Source: JBFHRB01 sp041591915 (lineage in GTDB: Bacteria; Actinomycetota; Nitriliruptoria; Nitriliruptorales; Nitriliruptoraceae). Taken from it: a stretch of DNA of 18,484 nucleotides. The number at the start of each line of letters is the position of its first letter. Position 1 is the stretch's first letter. The position numbers and the translations under genes were made by a program. Location: contig JBFHRB010000031.1 of NCBI GenBank assembly GCA_041591915.1, positions 1 through 18,484 on the forward strand, given 5' to 3'. The notes beneath the pieces are model-generated. The model was not told the DNA's origin. It searched no databases and saw only the letters and a list, made by a program, of their open reading frames with translations. This document shows positions 5,425-14,107 of this stretch, piece by piece.

Positions 5425-6348
5425 GCGCGGATGTGCCTGGTCGTAGACCGTCCGGAGCCGCTCACGACTGACCAGGGTGTAGACCTGCGTCGTCGTCACG
5501 CTCGCGTGCCCCAGGAGCTCCTGGACCGTGCGCACATCCGCTCCCCCATCGAGGAGGTGCGTGGCGAAGGAGTGCCTGAGGGTGTGTGGCGAGACGGTGT
5601 CCCCGAGGCCTGCGGCGTCGGCGTGTTCCTTCACGACGAGGTAGACACCCTGCCTCGACAGGCGTCCACCGCGCGTGTTCACGAACACGGCTGGCCCCTG
5701 GGCCCCGAGGCGTGGCCGTCCTCGCACGAGCCACACGTCCAGGGCCTCTGCTGCGGCGCCCCCGTACGGGACGACGCGCTCCTTGTCACCCTTGCCGCGC
5801 ACACGCACGAGCTGGTCGCTCCGGTCGAGGTCGTCGATGTCGAGACCGACGAGCTCGGAGATCCGCAGGCCCCCGCCGTAGAGCATCTCGAGGATCGCGC
5901 GATCTCGCAGCGCCCGAGGCTCATCTCCGACCGGTGCGTCGAGCAGCCGCTCGACCTGCTGCAGGTTCAGCGCCTTGGGCAAGGACCTGAAGGGCGCTGG
6001 TGCTCCGACGTCGACGGAGACGTCGGCCTCGACCAGGCCCTCGCGGGCCAGGAACCGGTGCAGCCCACGGACCGCGACGACCATCCTCGACACCGAGGAC
6101 GAGGCGTACGGCTTGCCTGCGGCCGTCCGCTGGCGGTGGAGCCACGCCACGAAGGCCTCGACGTCCTCAGCCGCCGCCTCCCTCGGGTCGTCGACGCCGA
6201 TCTCCTCGAGATAGCGCGCGTAGGCCACCAGGTCACGGCGATAGGCAGCGAGCGTGTTGTCCGCCAGTCCGCGTTCGACCCGCAGGTGGTCGAGGTACAC
6301 GGACACGACCGTCGGCAGGTCGCCGCCTCGGCGTGCCGGCCGAGCCAC
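5413..6348 (-). CDS. xerD: Site-specific tyrosine recombinase XerD
   Basis: Catalyses strand exchange at the chromosomal dif site with XerC-type partners, resolving chromosome dimers before division. The 311-residue length fits. The N-terminal SAM-like core-binding domain (about 12-105) is followed by the catalytic domain with the full active site: R162 in GLRISEL, K186 in GKGDKER, H255 and R258 in HTLRHSFATH, H281 in LLGHASV and nucleophile Y290 in TTTQVYT. It starts at GTG 6348 with GGGGA upstream, 12 bp after ald. The ald-xerD order matches other actinobacteria, so this is the housekeeping recombinase and not a phage integrase. Confidence 0.95.
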   Translation of the reverse strand: MARPARRGGDLPTVVSVYLDHLRVERGLADNTLAAYRRDLVAYARYLEEIGVDDPREAAAEDVEAFVAWLHRQRTAAGKPYASSSVSRMVVAVRGLHRFLAREGLVEADVSVDVGAPAPFRSLPKALNLQQVERLLDAPVGDEPRALRDRAILEMLYGGGLRISELVGLDIDDLDRSDQLVRVRGKGDKERVVPYGGAAAEALDVWLVRGRPRLGAQGPAVFVNTRGGRLSRQGVYLVVKEHADAAGLGDTVSPHTLRHSFATHLLDGGADVRTVQELLGHASVTTTQVYTLVSRERLRTVYDQAHPRAQS

Positions 6349-6360
6349 GCTGTCCCCGAT

Positions 6361-7476
6361 CTAGAGGTCGAGCGCCTCGTTCGCGGGTACGAGAGGCAGG
6401 CCGTGTGCCTCGGCGACGCCCTCGTTCGTGACCTGGCCACCCGCGGTGTTCACCCCGGCGAGGAGTCCCGGGTCGTTGCGGAGCGCCCCTTCGAGATCGT
6501 TCGCGAGACGTAGGGCGTACGGCATCGTGACGTTCGTCAACGCGTACGTTGAGGTGTGGGGTACGGCGCCCGGCATGTTGCCCACGCAGTAGTGCACGAC
6601 GTCCTCTTCGACGTAGGTGGGGTCGTCGTGGGTCGTGACGCGGCTCGTCTCGACGCATCCACCCTGGTCGATCGAGATGTCGACGATGGCCGCCCCGGGC
6701 TTCATCGACGCGACCATGTCGCGTGTGACGACCCGCGGGGCGCGCGCCCCTGGCACGAGGACCGCGCCGATCAGCAGGTCGGCCTCCGCCACCTGCTCCT
6801 CGAGGGTGAGCCTGTTCGACATCAGCGTCTGGATCCGGCCCATGTGCACGGTGTCGATGTAGCGGAGCTTGCCGATGTCGAGGTCCAGCACGATGACCTC
6901 GGCCTCCATCCCCGCGGCGATCCAGGCGGCGTTGCGCCCCGACGTACCGGCACCGATGACGACCACGTGCGCCGGCTTCACGCCGGACACACCTCCCATG
7001 AGGATGCCTCGCCCACCGTGCTCGCGTTGCAGGGTGGCCGCACCGACCTGTGGCGCCATGCGGCCCGCGACCTCACTCATCGGTGCCAGCAGGGGTAGAC
7101 CCCCGTCGCGCCCGATGACGGTCTCGTAGGCGACGCCGAGGCACTTGCTGTCGACGAGCGCCTTCGTCAGCGGTTCGTCCGCGGCGAGGTGGAGGTAGGT
7201 GAACAGTGTCAGGTCCTCGCGCAGGTACTGGTACTCGCTCGGGATCGGCTCCTTCACCTTCAACACCATCTCGGCCTCGCCCCAGGCGGCGTCGGCGTCC
7301 GCAACGATGCGGGCACCGGCCGCGACGAAGTCGTCGTCGGTGATCGACGAGCCCTCCCCCGCGCCCGCCTGCACATGGACGTCGTGCCCTGCGACGGTCA
7401 GCTCACGCACGCCGGCAGGGGTGATGGCGACGCGGTACTCGCGGGTCTTGGTCTCGGTCGGGACGCCGATGCGCAC
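6361..7476 (-). CDS. ald: L-alanine dehydrogenase
   Basis: NAD-dependent enzyme interconverting L-alanine and pyruvate plus ammonia. It is used for alanine catabolism, or for NADH reoxidation and nitrogen assimilation. The 371 residues cover the whole family length. The N-terminal MRIGVPTETKTREYRVAI and the catalytic-region lysine in LKVKEP are present. The nucleotide-binding loop is VVVIGAGTSGRNAA, with a Thr where many relatives have Val or Ala. The C-terminal NMPGAVPHTSTYALTN segment is conserved. It starts at GTG 7476 with GGAG six bases upstream. It follows the GGT-like gene after 81 bp and precedes xerD by 12 bp; ald in this position is also recalled from Streptomyces (SCO1773 region). 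Confidence 0.96.
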   Translation of the reverse strand: MRIGVPTETKTREYRVAITPAGVRELTVAGHDVHVQAGAGEGSSITDDDFVAAGARIVADADAAWGEAEMVLKVKEPIPSEYQYLREDLTLFTYLHLAADEPLTKALVDSKCLGVAYETVIGRDGGLPLLAPMSEVAGRMAPQVGAATLQREHGGRGILMGGVSGVKPAHVVVIGAGTSGRNAAWIAAGMEAEVIVLDLDIGKLRYIDTVHMGRIQTLMSNRLTLEEQVAEADLLIGAVLVPGARAPRVVTRDMVASMKPGAAIVDISIDQGGCVETSRVTTHDDPTYVEEDVVHYCVGNMPGAVPHTSTYALTNVTMPYALRLANDLEGALRNDPGLLAGVNTAGGQVTNEGVAEAHGLPLVPANEALDL

Positions 7477-7557
7477 GTTCAGCTCCGGGAGGTCGGCTCT
7501 GCGACCCAGACTAGTTCTGCCGTCCTCCCCCGTTGCGGCGCCCGGAAGACGTGCGCG

Positions 7558-9081
7558 TCACGCGCCCCCGACGGCGACCGACCCGTCGCGGCGCGGGTCG
7601 GCGGCCGCGACGAGCTCCCCATCGGCACGCAGCTCGGCGACGCCGACGCCGCCGAAGAACATGGCGTGGAACGGATACGAGCGCACGCGGTGGGGCAGCT
7701 CGCCGGGCAGCTCGAGGGGTTCCTCGACGCCGATGACCACCTCGTCGCCGTAGCGGACGTGGATGCGTGGGTGGTCGATCGATGCCTGGAGCTCCATGCC
7801 TCCGATGAGGTAGTTGGCCAACGTCTGGACGATGGCTGTGGTGATGCGGTCCGCGCCGGGGGAGCCGATGGCCAGAACGCCCCCGTTGGGCCCCGCACCA
7901 ACGGTCGGCGCCATGTTGGTCGGCACCCGCGTCCCCGGCCGAAGTGAGTGCGGGCCGCGCGGCACGAGCTCGATCTCGCCGAGGCAGTTGTTGAGCCAGA
8001 TCCCGGTGCCAGGCGCCATCACGCCGCTCCCGTAGCCCGCGGATGCCGTCACCGCGCACGCGACGCCATCCGCGTCGACGGCCGAGGTGTGCACCGTCGA
8101 GCCCGAGCCTCCCACGGGCAGCTCACCCGCCTCGACGAGCGCGAGGAGGCGCTCGACCTCAGCTCCGACATCGTCCGCGCCGTCGATGTGGCGGTCGCGG
8201 TGGCCGAGGACGGCGTCCTGCACCTCGACCATCCGGCGACGGTCCTCGGGCGTCCAGATGTTGTGCGGGCTCTCGCCGAGGAGCAGCAACATCGCCAACA
8301 TCGTCGCGCCACCGATCGCCGGTGGCGGGTTCGTCCACAGCCGCCAGCCCGCCACTTCCGCTCGTAGCGCGGGCCGCTCGCGAACCTCGTACGCGGAAAG
8401 GTCATCCATCGACAGGATCCCGCCGTTGTCGAGGATGTCCGTCGTGATGGCTTCACCGAGCGCACCGCGATGGAGGGCTGCCGCGCCGTCACGTGCCAGC
8501 AGGCGCAGCGAGTCGGCGAGTCCGGGGACGACGACGGGCTCTCCGGCGTCGTACAACCGGTCGCCGTCGTGGATCGCCCGGTAGCTCTCGCCCTGCCACC
8601 CGAAGAGGTCGTCGTGGACGTACTCGAGGTAGTAGCGCGATGCGTGGCCGAGCGGGAAGCCCTCCTCGGCGATCTCGATGGCCGGCTCCAGGACCGCCGA
8701 CCACGGCAGGGCCCCGTACCGGTCCACCGCACGCTCGAGCGCCGCGACCGCACCGGGTGTCGCGACGGTCCCGTGGCCGATCACCATGCGCGTGCCGCCC
8801 CCGTACTCGGTCCACAGCTCGCGTATCCCGCCCCCGAACCCGTCGGGGGCCCTCCCCCGCCCCGGCATCTCGACGTTGCCGTCGATGGTGACCGTGGGCT
8901 GCCCGGGCACCCGGATGGTGGCGAAGGCCCCGCCCCCGAGGCTGCAGATCCCGGGCTCGGTGGCCATGGAGACGACGATCGCCGCGACCGCCGCGTCGAC
9001 GGCGTTGCCGCCGGCCTCCGCCATGGCGACGCCCGCGCGCGCAGCCAGGTCCGAGGTCGTGGCGACCGCGACCCGCGTCAC
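7558..9081 (-). CDS. Gamma-glutamyltransferase-family Ntn hydrolase with altered donor site
   Basis: Protein of 507 residues with the family layout: N-terminal LAARAGVAMAEAGGNAVDAA, the autoprocessing segment GSGSTVHTSAVD with the predicted new N-terminal nucleophile T329, GYGSGVM, LNN at 363-365, GSPGADRITT and the terminal AAADPRRDG. Such proteins self-cleave before the Thr into two subunits. Residues that bind the gamma-glutamyl group in classical GGT look replaced: the D-x-RE-x-AP arginine by N69 (DGNVEMP), the Ser-Ser before M-x-P by T388-N389, and the NN-xx-DD acidic pair by G368-E369. It therefore may act on another amide or acyl substrate. No signal peptide is seen, so it is probably cytoplasmic. 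GTG 9081 overlaps the Nudix stop (GTGA), so the two are coupled. Confidence 0.88.
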   Translation of the reverse strand: MTRVAVATTSDLAARAGVAMAEAGGNAVDAAVAAIVVSMATEPGICSLGGGAFATIRVPGQPTVTIDGNVEMPGRGRAPDGFGGGIRELWTEYGGGTRMVIGHGTVATPGAVAALERAVDRYGALPWSAVLEPAIEIAEEGFPLGHASRYYLEYVHDDLFGWQGESYRAIHDGDRLYDAGEPVVVPGLADSLRLLARDGAAALHRGALGEAITTDILDNGGILSMDDLSAYEVRERPALRAEVAGWRLWTNPPPAIGGATMLAMLLLLGESPHNIWTPEDRRRMVEVQDAVLGHRDRHIDGADDVGAEVERLLALVEAGELPVGGSGSTVHTSAVDADGVACAVTASAGYGSGVMAPGTGIWLNNCLGEIELVPRGPHSLRPGTRVPTNMAPTVGAGPNGGVLAIGSPGADRITTAIVQTLANYLIGGMELQASIDHPRIHVRYGDEVVIGVEEPLELPGELPHRVRSYPFHAMFFGGVGVAELRADGELVAAADPRRDGSVAVGGA

Positions 9082-9635
9082 GCCCCCGAGACCACCCGGT
9101 CGGCGAGCAACAGGCCGACGACCGTCTTCGCGTCGCCGAGCTTGCCCGCGACCACCTCCTCGAGCGCGATCGCGAGGGGCAGGCGCAGGATCTCCATGTC
9201 CGCCTCCTCCGCCTTCGGCTCGAAGTCCACGGGCACCGGTGCCTCCTGAAGCTCGCGGCCCAGGTAGATGGTGGTCTCCTCGTCCGTCCAGCCCGCGGAG
9301 TTCCGGATCGTGGTCAGCCGCTCGAGCTTGCCGGCGCGGTAGCCGATCTCCTCGACGAGCTCGCGCTGGGCGGCCGCCGCGGGGTCCTCGCCCGCGACAT
9401 CGAGCTTGCCCGCCGGGATCTCCAGGACGTAGGTGCCGAACGGGTGCCGGTACTGCCGCAGGAGGATCACGGAGCCGTCCTCGAAGAGCGGCACGACGGC
9501 GACCGCGTCATCGTGGCGCACGACCTCGCGCACCGCTTCCGAGCCATCAGGCATCTGCACGGTGTCACGGTGGACCTTCGAGTACCCCTCGTAGACCAGC
9601 TCGGAGCTGGTGACCTCGTACCAACCCGAGCTCAC
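9078..9635 (-). CDS. Nudix hydrolase, probable ADP-ribose pyrophosphatase
   Basis: Cytosolic 185-residue enzyme likely to cleave ADP-ribose to AMP and ribose-5-phosphate. The Nudix box lies at about 76-99: AGKLDVAGE, then RELVEEIGY with the metal-binding glutamates. One residue is inserted between the first Gly and Glu relative to the textbook motif; the DVAGE form is recalled from the actinobacterial ADP-ribose pyrophosphatase Rv1700. The upstream LLRQYRHP and EIPAG elements are typical of that subfamily. The true start is GTG 9635, whose GTGA overlaps the pyrG stop. A longer open frame continues back into pyrG but is Arg-rich and non-coding in character. It sits immediately after pyrG as in mycobacteria. 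Confidence 0.93.
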   Translation of the reverse strand: MSSGWYEVTSSELVYEGYSKVHRDTVQMPDGSEAVREVVRHDDAVAVVPLFEDGSVILLRQYRHPFGTYVLEIPAGKLDVAGEDPAAAAQRELVEEIGYRAGKLERLTTIRNSAGWTDEETTIYLGRELQEAPVPVDFEPKAEEADMEILRLPLAIALEEVVAGKLGDAKTVVGLLLADRVVSGA

Positions 9636-11326
9636 GCCTCGACCTCGACGGCGTGCGCAACCTCGCCCACCGTCGGCTCGTCGAGTTCGACCGGGAGCTG
9701 CCCGCTGGTCTCGCGGAGTCGCTGCAGCGCCGCGCCGACGAAGCCCGCGAACAACGGGTGCGGCCGGTTCGGGCGGCTCTTGAGCTCCGGGTGCGCCTGC
9801 GTCGCCACGAACCACGAGTGGCCCGGGAGCTCGATGAACTCGACGAGCCGGTCGTCGGGCGAGACGCCCGAGAACTGCAGGCCTGCCTCCTCGAGCCGCT
9901 GGCGGTAGCGGTTGTTGACCTCGAACCGATGCCGGTGGCGCTCGTACACGACCTCGCTGTCGTAGGCGGCACGCGTCTTCGTTCCCTCGAGCAGCTTCGC
10001 CGGGTACGCGCCCAGCCTCATCGTGCCGCCCTTCTCCTCCACCTCGCGCTGCGAGTGCATGAGGTCGATGACCGGGTGTGGTGAGCTCGGATCGAACTCG
10101 GACGAGTGGGCGCCTCCGAGCCCGGCGACGTTGCGGGCGAACTCGATCACCGCGCATTGCAGGCCGAGGCAGAGGCCGAGGAACGGCACGTCGTTCTCCC
10201 GGGCGACGGTGATCGCGGCGATCTTGCCCTCCACGCCGCGGACGCCGAACCCGCCGGGGACGAGCACGCCGTGGCACTGGCGCAGCGCCTCCTCCGTGCC
10301 GAGCTCGAGCAGGTCGTCGCTCGAGACCCAGGTGACGTCGACGTTCACGCCGTGCCGGATGCCCGCGTGGCGCAGCGCCTCGGCCACGGAGAGGTACGCG
10401 TCCGGGAGCTCCACGTACTTGCCGACCACGCCGATCCGGACGGTCTCCCGCGCGGAACGGATGCGGGCGACCATGGCCTCCCACTCGCCCAGGTCGGGCT
10501 CGGGCACGTCGAGCTTGAGGTGCTCGACCACGACGCGATCGAGGCCTTCCCGCTGCATCGCGAGCGGTACCTCGTACAGCGACGCCGAGTCGACGGCCGG
10601 GATGACGGCCTCGAACTCGACGTCGCACTGCATCGCGATCTTGCGCTTGATGCCCTCGTCCATCTCACGGTCGCTGCGCAGGACCAGCACGTCGGGCTGG
10701 ATACCGATCGACCGGATCTCGCGGACGGAGTGCTGCGTCGGCTTGGTCTTCAGCTCGCCCGCCGCCGCGATGTAGGGCACGAGCGCCACGTGGACGTAGC
10801 AGATGTTGTCTCGCCCGACGTCGTAGCGGAGCTGGCGGATCGCCTCGAGGAACGGCAGGCCCTCGATGTCACCGACCGTCCCACCGACCTCGGTGATGAC
10901 GACGTCGACGTCCTCGTCGGCGAGGGCGCGGATCCGCTCCTTGATCTCGTTGGTGATGTGCGGGACCACCTGCACGGTCTTGCCCAGGTAGTCGCCCCGG
11001 CGCTCCTTGTTGATGACCGACAGCCAGATCTGCCCGGAGGTGACCGAGGAGCCACGTTCGAGGTTCTCGTCGATGAAGCGCTCGTAGTGGCCGAGGTCGA
11101 GGTCCGTCTCGCCCCCATCATCGGTGACGAAGACCTCGCCGTGCTCGAAGGGGTTCATGGTGCCGGGGTCGACGTTGATGTACGGGTCGAGCTTCTGCAT
11201 CGTGACGCGCAGGCCGCGGGCCTTGAGGAGGCGCCCCAGGGATGCCGCCGTGATGCCCTTGCCGAGCGCGGAGGAGACGCCGCCGGTCACGAAGATGTGC
11301 TTCGGGGTGGTGTTCGCCGTGGCCAC
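9632..11326 (-). CDS. pyrG: CTP synthase
   Basis: Makes CTP from UTP, ATP and glutamine, the last step of pyrimidine nucleotide synthesis. It is about 564 residues. The N-terminal synthetase domain opens KHIFVTGGVSSALGKG and includes QKLDPYINVDPGTMNPFEHGEVFV and EVGGTVGDIE. The C-terminal class I glutamine amidotransferase has nucleophile C386 in FLGLCLGLQ and the His/Glu pair H512/E514 in THAHPE-like AQAHPEL. GTG 11326 is chosen because GGAGG sits four bases upstream and the protein then starts MATANTTPKHIF; an earlier start at 11383 adds an Arg/Ala-rich leader without a ribosome site. It overlaps the Nudix gene by four bases. Confidence 0.97.
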   Translation of the reverse strand: MATANTTPKHIFVTGGVSSALGKGITAASLGRLLKARGLRVTMQKLDPYINVDPGTMNPFEHGEVFVTDDGGETDLDLGHYERFIDENLERGSSVTSGQIWLSVINKERRGDYLGKTVQVVPHITNEIKERIRALADEDVDVVITEVGGTVGDIEGLPFLEAIRQLRYDVGRDNICYVHVALVPYIAAAGELKTKPTQHSVREIRSIGIQPDVLVLRSDREMDEGIKRKIAMQCDVEFEAVIPAVDSASLYEVPLAMQREGLDRVVVEHLKLDVPEPDLGEWEAMVARIRSARETVRIGVVGKYVELPDAYLSVAEALRHAGIRHGVNVDVTWVSSDDLLELGTEEALRQCHGVLVPGGFGVRGVEGKIAAITVARENDVPFLGLCLGLQCAVIEFARNVAGLGGAHSSEFDPSSPHPVIDLMHSQREVEEKGGTMRLGAYPAKLLEGTKTRAAYDSEVVYERHRHRFEVNNRYRQRLEEAGLQFSGVSPDDRLVEFIELPGHSWFVATQAHPELKSRPNRPHPLFAGFVGAALQRLRETSGQLPVELDEPTVGEVAHAVEVEA

Positions 11327-11419
11327 GCTGCCTCCGTCGTCGAGCGTCGGTCGGGCGCTCCGCTCGGCTCCAGCGCGTCCCACGACGTCCGCGATCGCTC
11401 GGGAACGTCGAAGCCGCGC

Positions 11420-11456
11420 CGGGGCCTCAGGTGCAGGCCGCTCGGGCGCGGCCCCG
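11420..11456 (-). terminator. Inverted repeat between the M23-like gene and pyrG
   Basis: CGGGGCC (11420-11426) and GGCCCCG (11450-11456) are perfect 7-bp arms around 23 nt. The spacer contains smaller complementary GC blocks. It lies about 70 bp after the M23-like stop and about 95 bp before the pyrG start, so it may terminate the upstream transcript or form part of the pyrG leader. There is no T-run. This 198-bp gap contains no gene. Confidence 0.3.
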
Positions 11457-11524
11457 ACGACGGTACCGAGAGGATCGCGTCGTCACAACGAGGGTGCGCG
11501 GGCCGAGCGGTGCACGACCTGGCC

Positions 11525-12355
11525 TCACGCGGCCGGCTTGACCTCGATGTGGACGTGTGGCCAGCGGACGGGGTCGAAGTAGCGGTCGATGTGCGACCCG
11601 AAGGGGAACCGGTTCGCCGTGTCCGCGATGACGGTTTCCCCCGCGACGACGACGTCCCCGGGCTGGACGACGACCTCGTCGACGTGGATCAACACGACCC
11701 GCAGGTCCGGCCGGACGTCCGGGACGATCTCGATGCGCGTGTCCGGGTGCTTGCCGTACAGGAAGTACGACGTCACCTCGATGACCCGCCCGGTCACGGG
11801 TGACGTCACCGGGACGTCGTCCATCATCGAGAGGTCCACGGCGGAGCTCGCGGCCTGGCGGCGGCCGCGCGAGGACAGGATGACGTAGTCGGGGCCCGCA
11901 CTCTCCGGGGGCGTGTCGATCTTGGTCGTGTTCTCGTTCGCTCTCGCGTGGCCGACCGGCTCGAGCGCCACGGACTCGGGGCGAGCCGCCTCGTGGAACC
12001 CGACCAGCAGCACGTCCCTGGACGGCAGCAGGAGCTCCAGGCCCTCGAACCGCGCGAAGACCTGCGGAAGCTCGCGCTCGTCGCCAGCGTCGGCAGACGC
12101 CACGCCGGCCTCCGCGAACAGCGCTGGGTCGAAGACCTCGGCCTCGGCCGGCTCGGTGCCACCTCCACGGGTGGCGACCGCCCCCGCGACGAGGAGGCCC
12201 AGCAGGGCGACCATGAACGGGCGGGGATTGCGCCGGCGGCGGGCGATGCGCAGCGACGCGGACTGGCGGGCCGTGAAGACGGCCAGCTCCGAGCGCTCCA
12301 ACACCCCCTCCGATCCCTGGCGACGCGCGGGCGGACCGTAGCTGCGGTGCCGCAC
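11525..12355 (-). CDS. Membrane-anchored, degenerate M23 (LytM)-like protein
   Basis: Protein of 276 residues. A basic N-terminus (RIARRRRNPRP) is followed by one hydrophobic segment at about 47-63, giving a type II membrane topology with the rest outside. The C-terminal ~100 residues look like an M23/LytM peptidase fold: VTSPVTGRVIEV, LIHVDEVVVQPGDVVVAGETV and the terminal HVH (267-269) matching the second zinc motif H-x-H. The first zinc motif H-x3-D is not recognisable; AVDLSMMDD sits in its place. It may therefore be a non-catalytic LytM-type regulator of cell-wall enzymes. GTG 12355 is the longest start. TTG 12301, five bases after GGAGG, is a good alternative that keeps the membrane segment. 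It occupies the place of the envelope gene between recN and pyrG in mycobacteria. Confidence 0.7.
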   Translation of the reverse strand: MRHRSYGPPARRQGSEGVLERSELAVFTARQSASLRIARRRRNPRPFMVALLGLLVAGAVATRGGGTEPAEAEVFDPALFAEAGVASADAGDERELPQVFARFEGLELLLPSRDVLLVGFHEAARPESVALEPVGHARANENTTKIDTPPESAGPDYVILSSRGRRQAASSAVDLSMMDDVPVTSPVTGRVIEVTSYFLYGKHPDTRIEIVPDVRPDLRVVLIHVDEVVVQPGDVVVAGETVIADTANRFPFGSHIDRYFDPVRWPHVHIEVKPAA

Positions 12356-12399
12356 GCACCCAAAGCAGGCGATGCGACGGGAGGCCCGGGCCGGTCGGC

Positions 12400-14055
12400 T
12401 CAGCCCGCCCGTCGTCCTCGAGCCTCGGCGAGCAGCTCCTCGGCGTGTCGGAGCCCGGCGTCCCGCCCGGGGTCCCCGCTCAGCATCCGAGCGAGCTCCG
12501 CCGCACGCCCGTCCTCCTCGACGGTGCGCGACGTGGTCACCGCCCGTCCACCCCGCACGCCCTTCTCGACGACGTGATGGACGTCAGCGAACGCCGCGAG
12601 CTGGGCGAGGTGCGTGACGCAGAGCACCTGGCGTCCATGGGCCAACCGCGCGAGCTTGGCGCCGACGGCGAGGGCGGTCGCGCCCCCGATGCCCGCGTCG
12701 ACCTCGTCGAACACGATGACGCTCGCCTCGTCGACATCTGCGAGGGCAACCTCGAGCGCCAGCGCGACACGCGAGCGTTCACCCCCCGACGCCGCAGTCG
12801 CGAGAGGCCGTGGCGGATCCCCGGGGTTGGCGACCAGCTCGAACCGGACGGTGTCGGCGCCGGTGGGTCCGGGGTCGGTGGGCTCGACGACGACGCCGAA
12901 CCGGGCGTGCGGCATCGCCAGGTCACCGAGGTGCCCGTCAACGGCCCGTGCGAGGGCCTCCCCCGCCACCTGCCGGCCCCGCCTGACGGTCGTCGCAACC
13001 TCGTCGAGCTCGGCCCGCAGTGACCTGATCTGCTCGTCGAGCCCGGTGGCCTCGTCCTGCTCGGAACGCAGGGCCGCGACGCGGTCCGCGGCCGATGCCG
13101 CGTAGTCGAGGATCGTCTCGATCGACTCGCCGTACTTCCGCTGGAGTCCCGCGATGAGCTGTCGGCGGTCCCGGAGCTCCTCGAGCACCTCCTCGTCGAG
13201 CTCCAGCTCGTCGGCGAACCGGCGGAGGTCGGCGGCGAGTTCGGCTGACTCGGCCGCCAGCCCCTCGGCGCGGTCCCTGAGGTTGCGGTAGGCCTCGTCG
13301 TCCACCCGTACGGCACGGAGCGCGGAGACGGCAGCGCCGAGCGGCTCGCCGGCACCCTCGCTGCCGACCGCCAACTCGGCGCGGCGCGCCGACCCGGCCA
13401 GCTCCTCCGCGTGCTCGAGCAGCTCGAGCCGGGAGGCGATGGTGCCGTCGGCCTCGGGATCGAGCCCCGCTGCGGAGATCTCGGCGAGCTCGAACTCCAG
13501 GCGGTCCAGCTCGCGGGCACGCTCGCGCGCGTCGTCGTCGAGGCGCTCCCGGCGGCTCACGGCCGCCCGCCACCGGCCGTGGAGATCGCGGTAGCGCTCG
13601 AGGTTGCGGGCATGGGCGTCGCCGGCGAAGCGATCGAGCAGCGAACGTTGCACGGCGGGGCGTTCGAGCCGTACGTGCTCGTGCTGGGCGTGGACCTCGA
13701 CGGCCTCGCCGATGACATCCCGCAGCGCGGACACGGGAGCGAGTCGACCGTTGATCCGGGCCCGGCTGCGCCCATCGGCCGGGATCTCGCGCGAGACGAT
13801 CAGCTCGTCCTCGCCGTCAGCCCAGTCCTCGGCCGCGGCGGGCGCGGGCGCCAGGCGCGCCTCGATGTAGGCCTTCTCGGCCCCGCTGCGGACCAGTCCG
13901 GCATCGGCGCGCGCGCCGAGGAGCAGTTCGAGGGCCGTCACGACCATCGTCTTGCCGGCCCCGGTCTCTCCGGTGATGACCGTCAGCCCGGGCGACAGCC
14001 GCAGCGAGGCCTCCTCGATGACGCCGAGGTCGCGGATGAGCAGTTCGTCGATCAT
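12400..14055 (-). CDS. recN: DNA repair protein RecN
   Basis: SMC-like ATPase that helps recombinational repair of double-strand breaks. It is about 551 residues. The N-terminal ATPase half opens MIDELLIRDLGVIEEASL and has Walker A GETGAGKTM. Long Glu/Arg/Leu-rich coiled-coil stretches follow. The C-terminal half has the ABC signature ASGGERSRVALALE and Walker B VIVFDEVDAGIGG, ending with QVLCVTHLAQLAAFAD. ATG 14055 matches the usual RecN N-terminus; an upstream ATG at 14085 would add ten atypical residues. Neither start has a strong ribosome site. It is 52 bp after nadK, in the conserved tlyA-nadK-recN order. Confidence 0.96.
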   Translation of the reverse strand: MIDELLIRDLGVIEEASLRLSPGLTVITGETGAGKTMVVTALELLLGARADAGLVRSGAEKAYIEARLAPAPAAAEDWADGEDELIVSREIPADGRSRARINGRLAPVSALRDVIGEAVEVHAQHEHVRLERPAVQRSLLDRFAGDAHARNLERYRDLHGRWRAAVSRRERLDDDARERARELDRLEFELAEISAAGLDPEADGTIASRLELLEHAEELAGSARRAELAVGSEGAGEPLGAAVSALRAVRVDDEAYRNLRDRAEGLAAESAELAADLRRFADELELDEEVLEELRDRRQLIAGLQRKYGESIETILDYAASAADRVAALRSEQDEATGLDEQIRSLRAELDEVATTVRRGRQVAGEALARAVDGHLGDLAMPHARFGVVVEPTDPGPTGADTVRFELVANPGDPPRPLATAASGGERSRVALALEVALADVDEASVIVFDEVDAGIGGATALAVGAKLARLAHGRQVLCVTHLAQLAAFADVHHVVEKGVRGGRAVTTSRTVEEDGRAAELARMLSGDPGRDAGLRHAEELLAEARGRRAG

Positions 14056-14107
14056 GCGGCGAACCGTACCGCCGACGCGCGGCATGTCCGCGTCACGGTC
14101 GCCCCGG

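Noticed and set aside
5413..6348. Tyrosine recombinase as the integrase of a mobile element
   Set aside because: It sits in conserved synteny with ald, pyrG and recN, and no attachment repeats, tRNA target or phage genes are seen.
9636..10628. Long N-terminal extension of the Nudix gene (516-codon frame)
   Set aside because: The extension is Arg/Gly-rich and lies within pyrG; the GTGA overlap at 9635 gives a normal-sized Nudix protein.
10106..11803. 565-codon plus-strand open frame
   Set aside because: It is antisense to pyrG and the M23-like gene, has no family motif, and its composition is that of a shadow frame.
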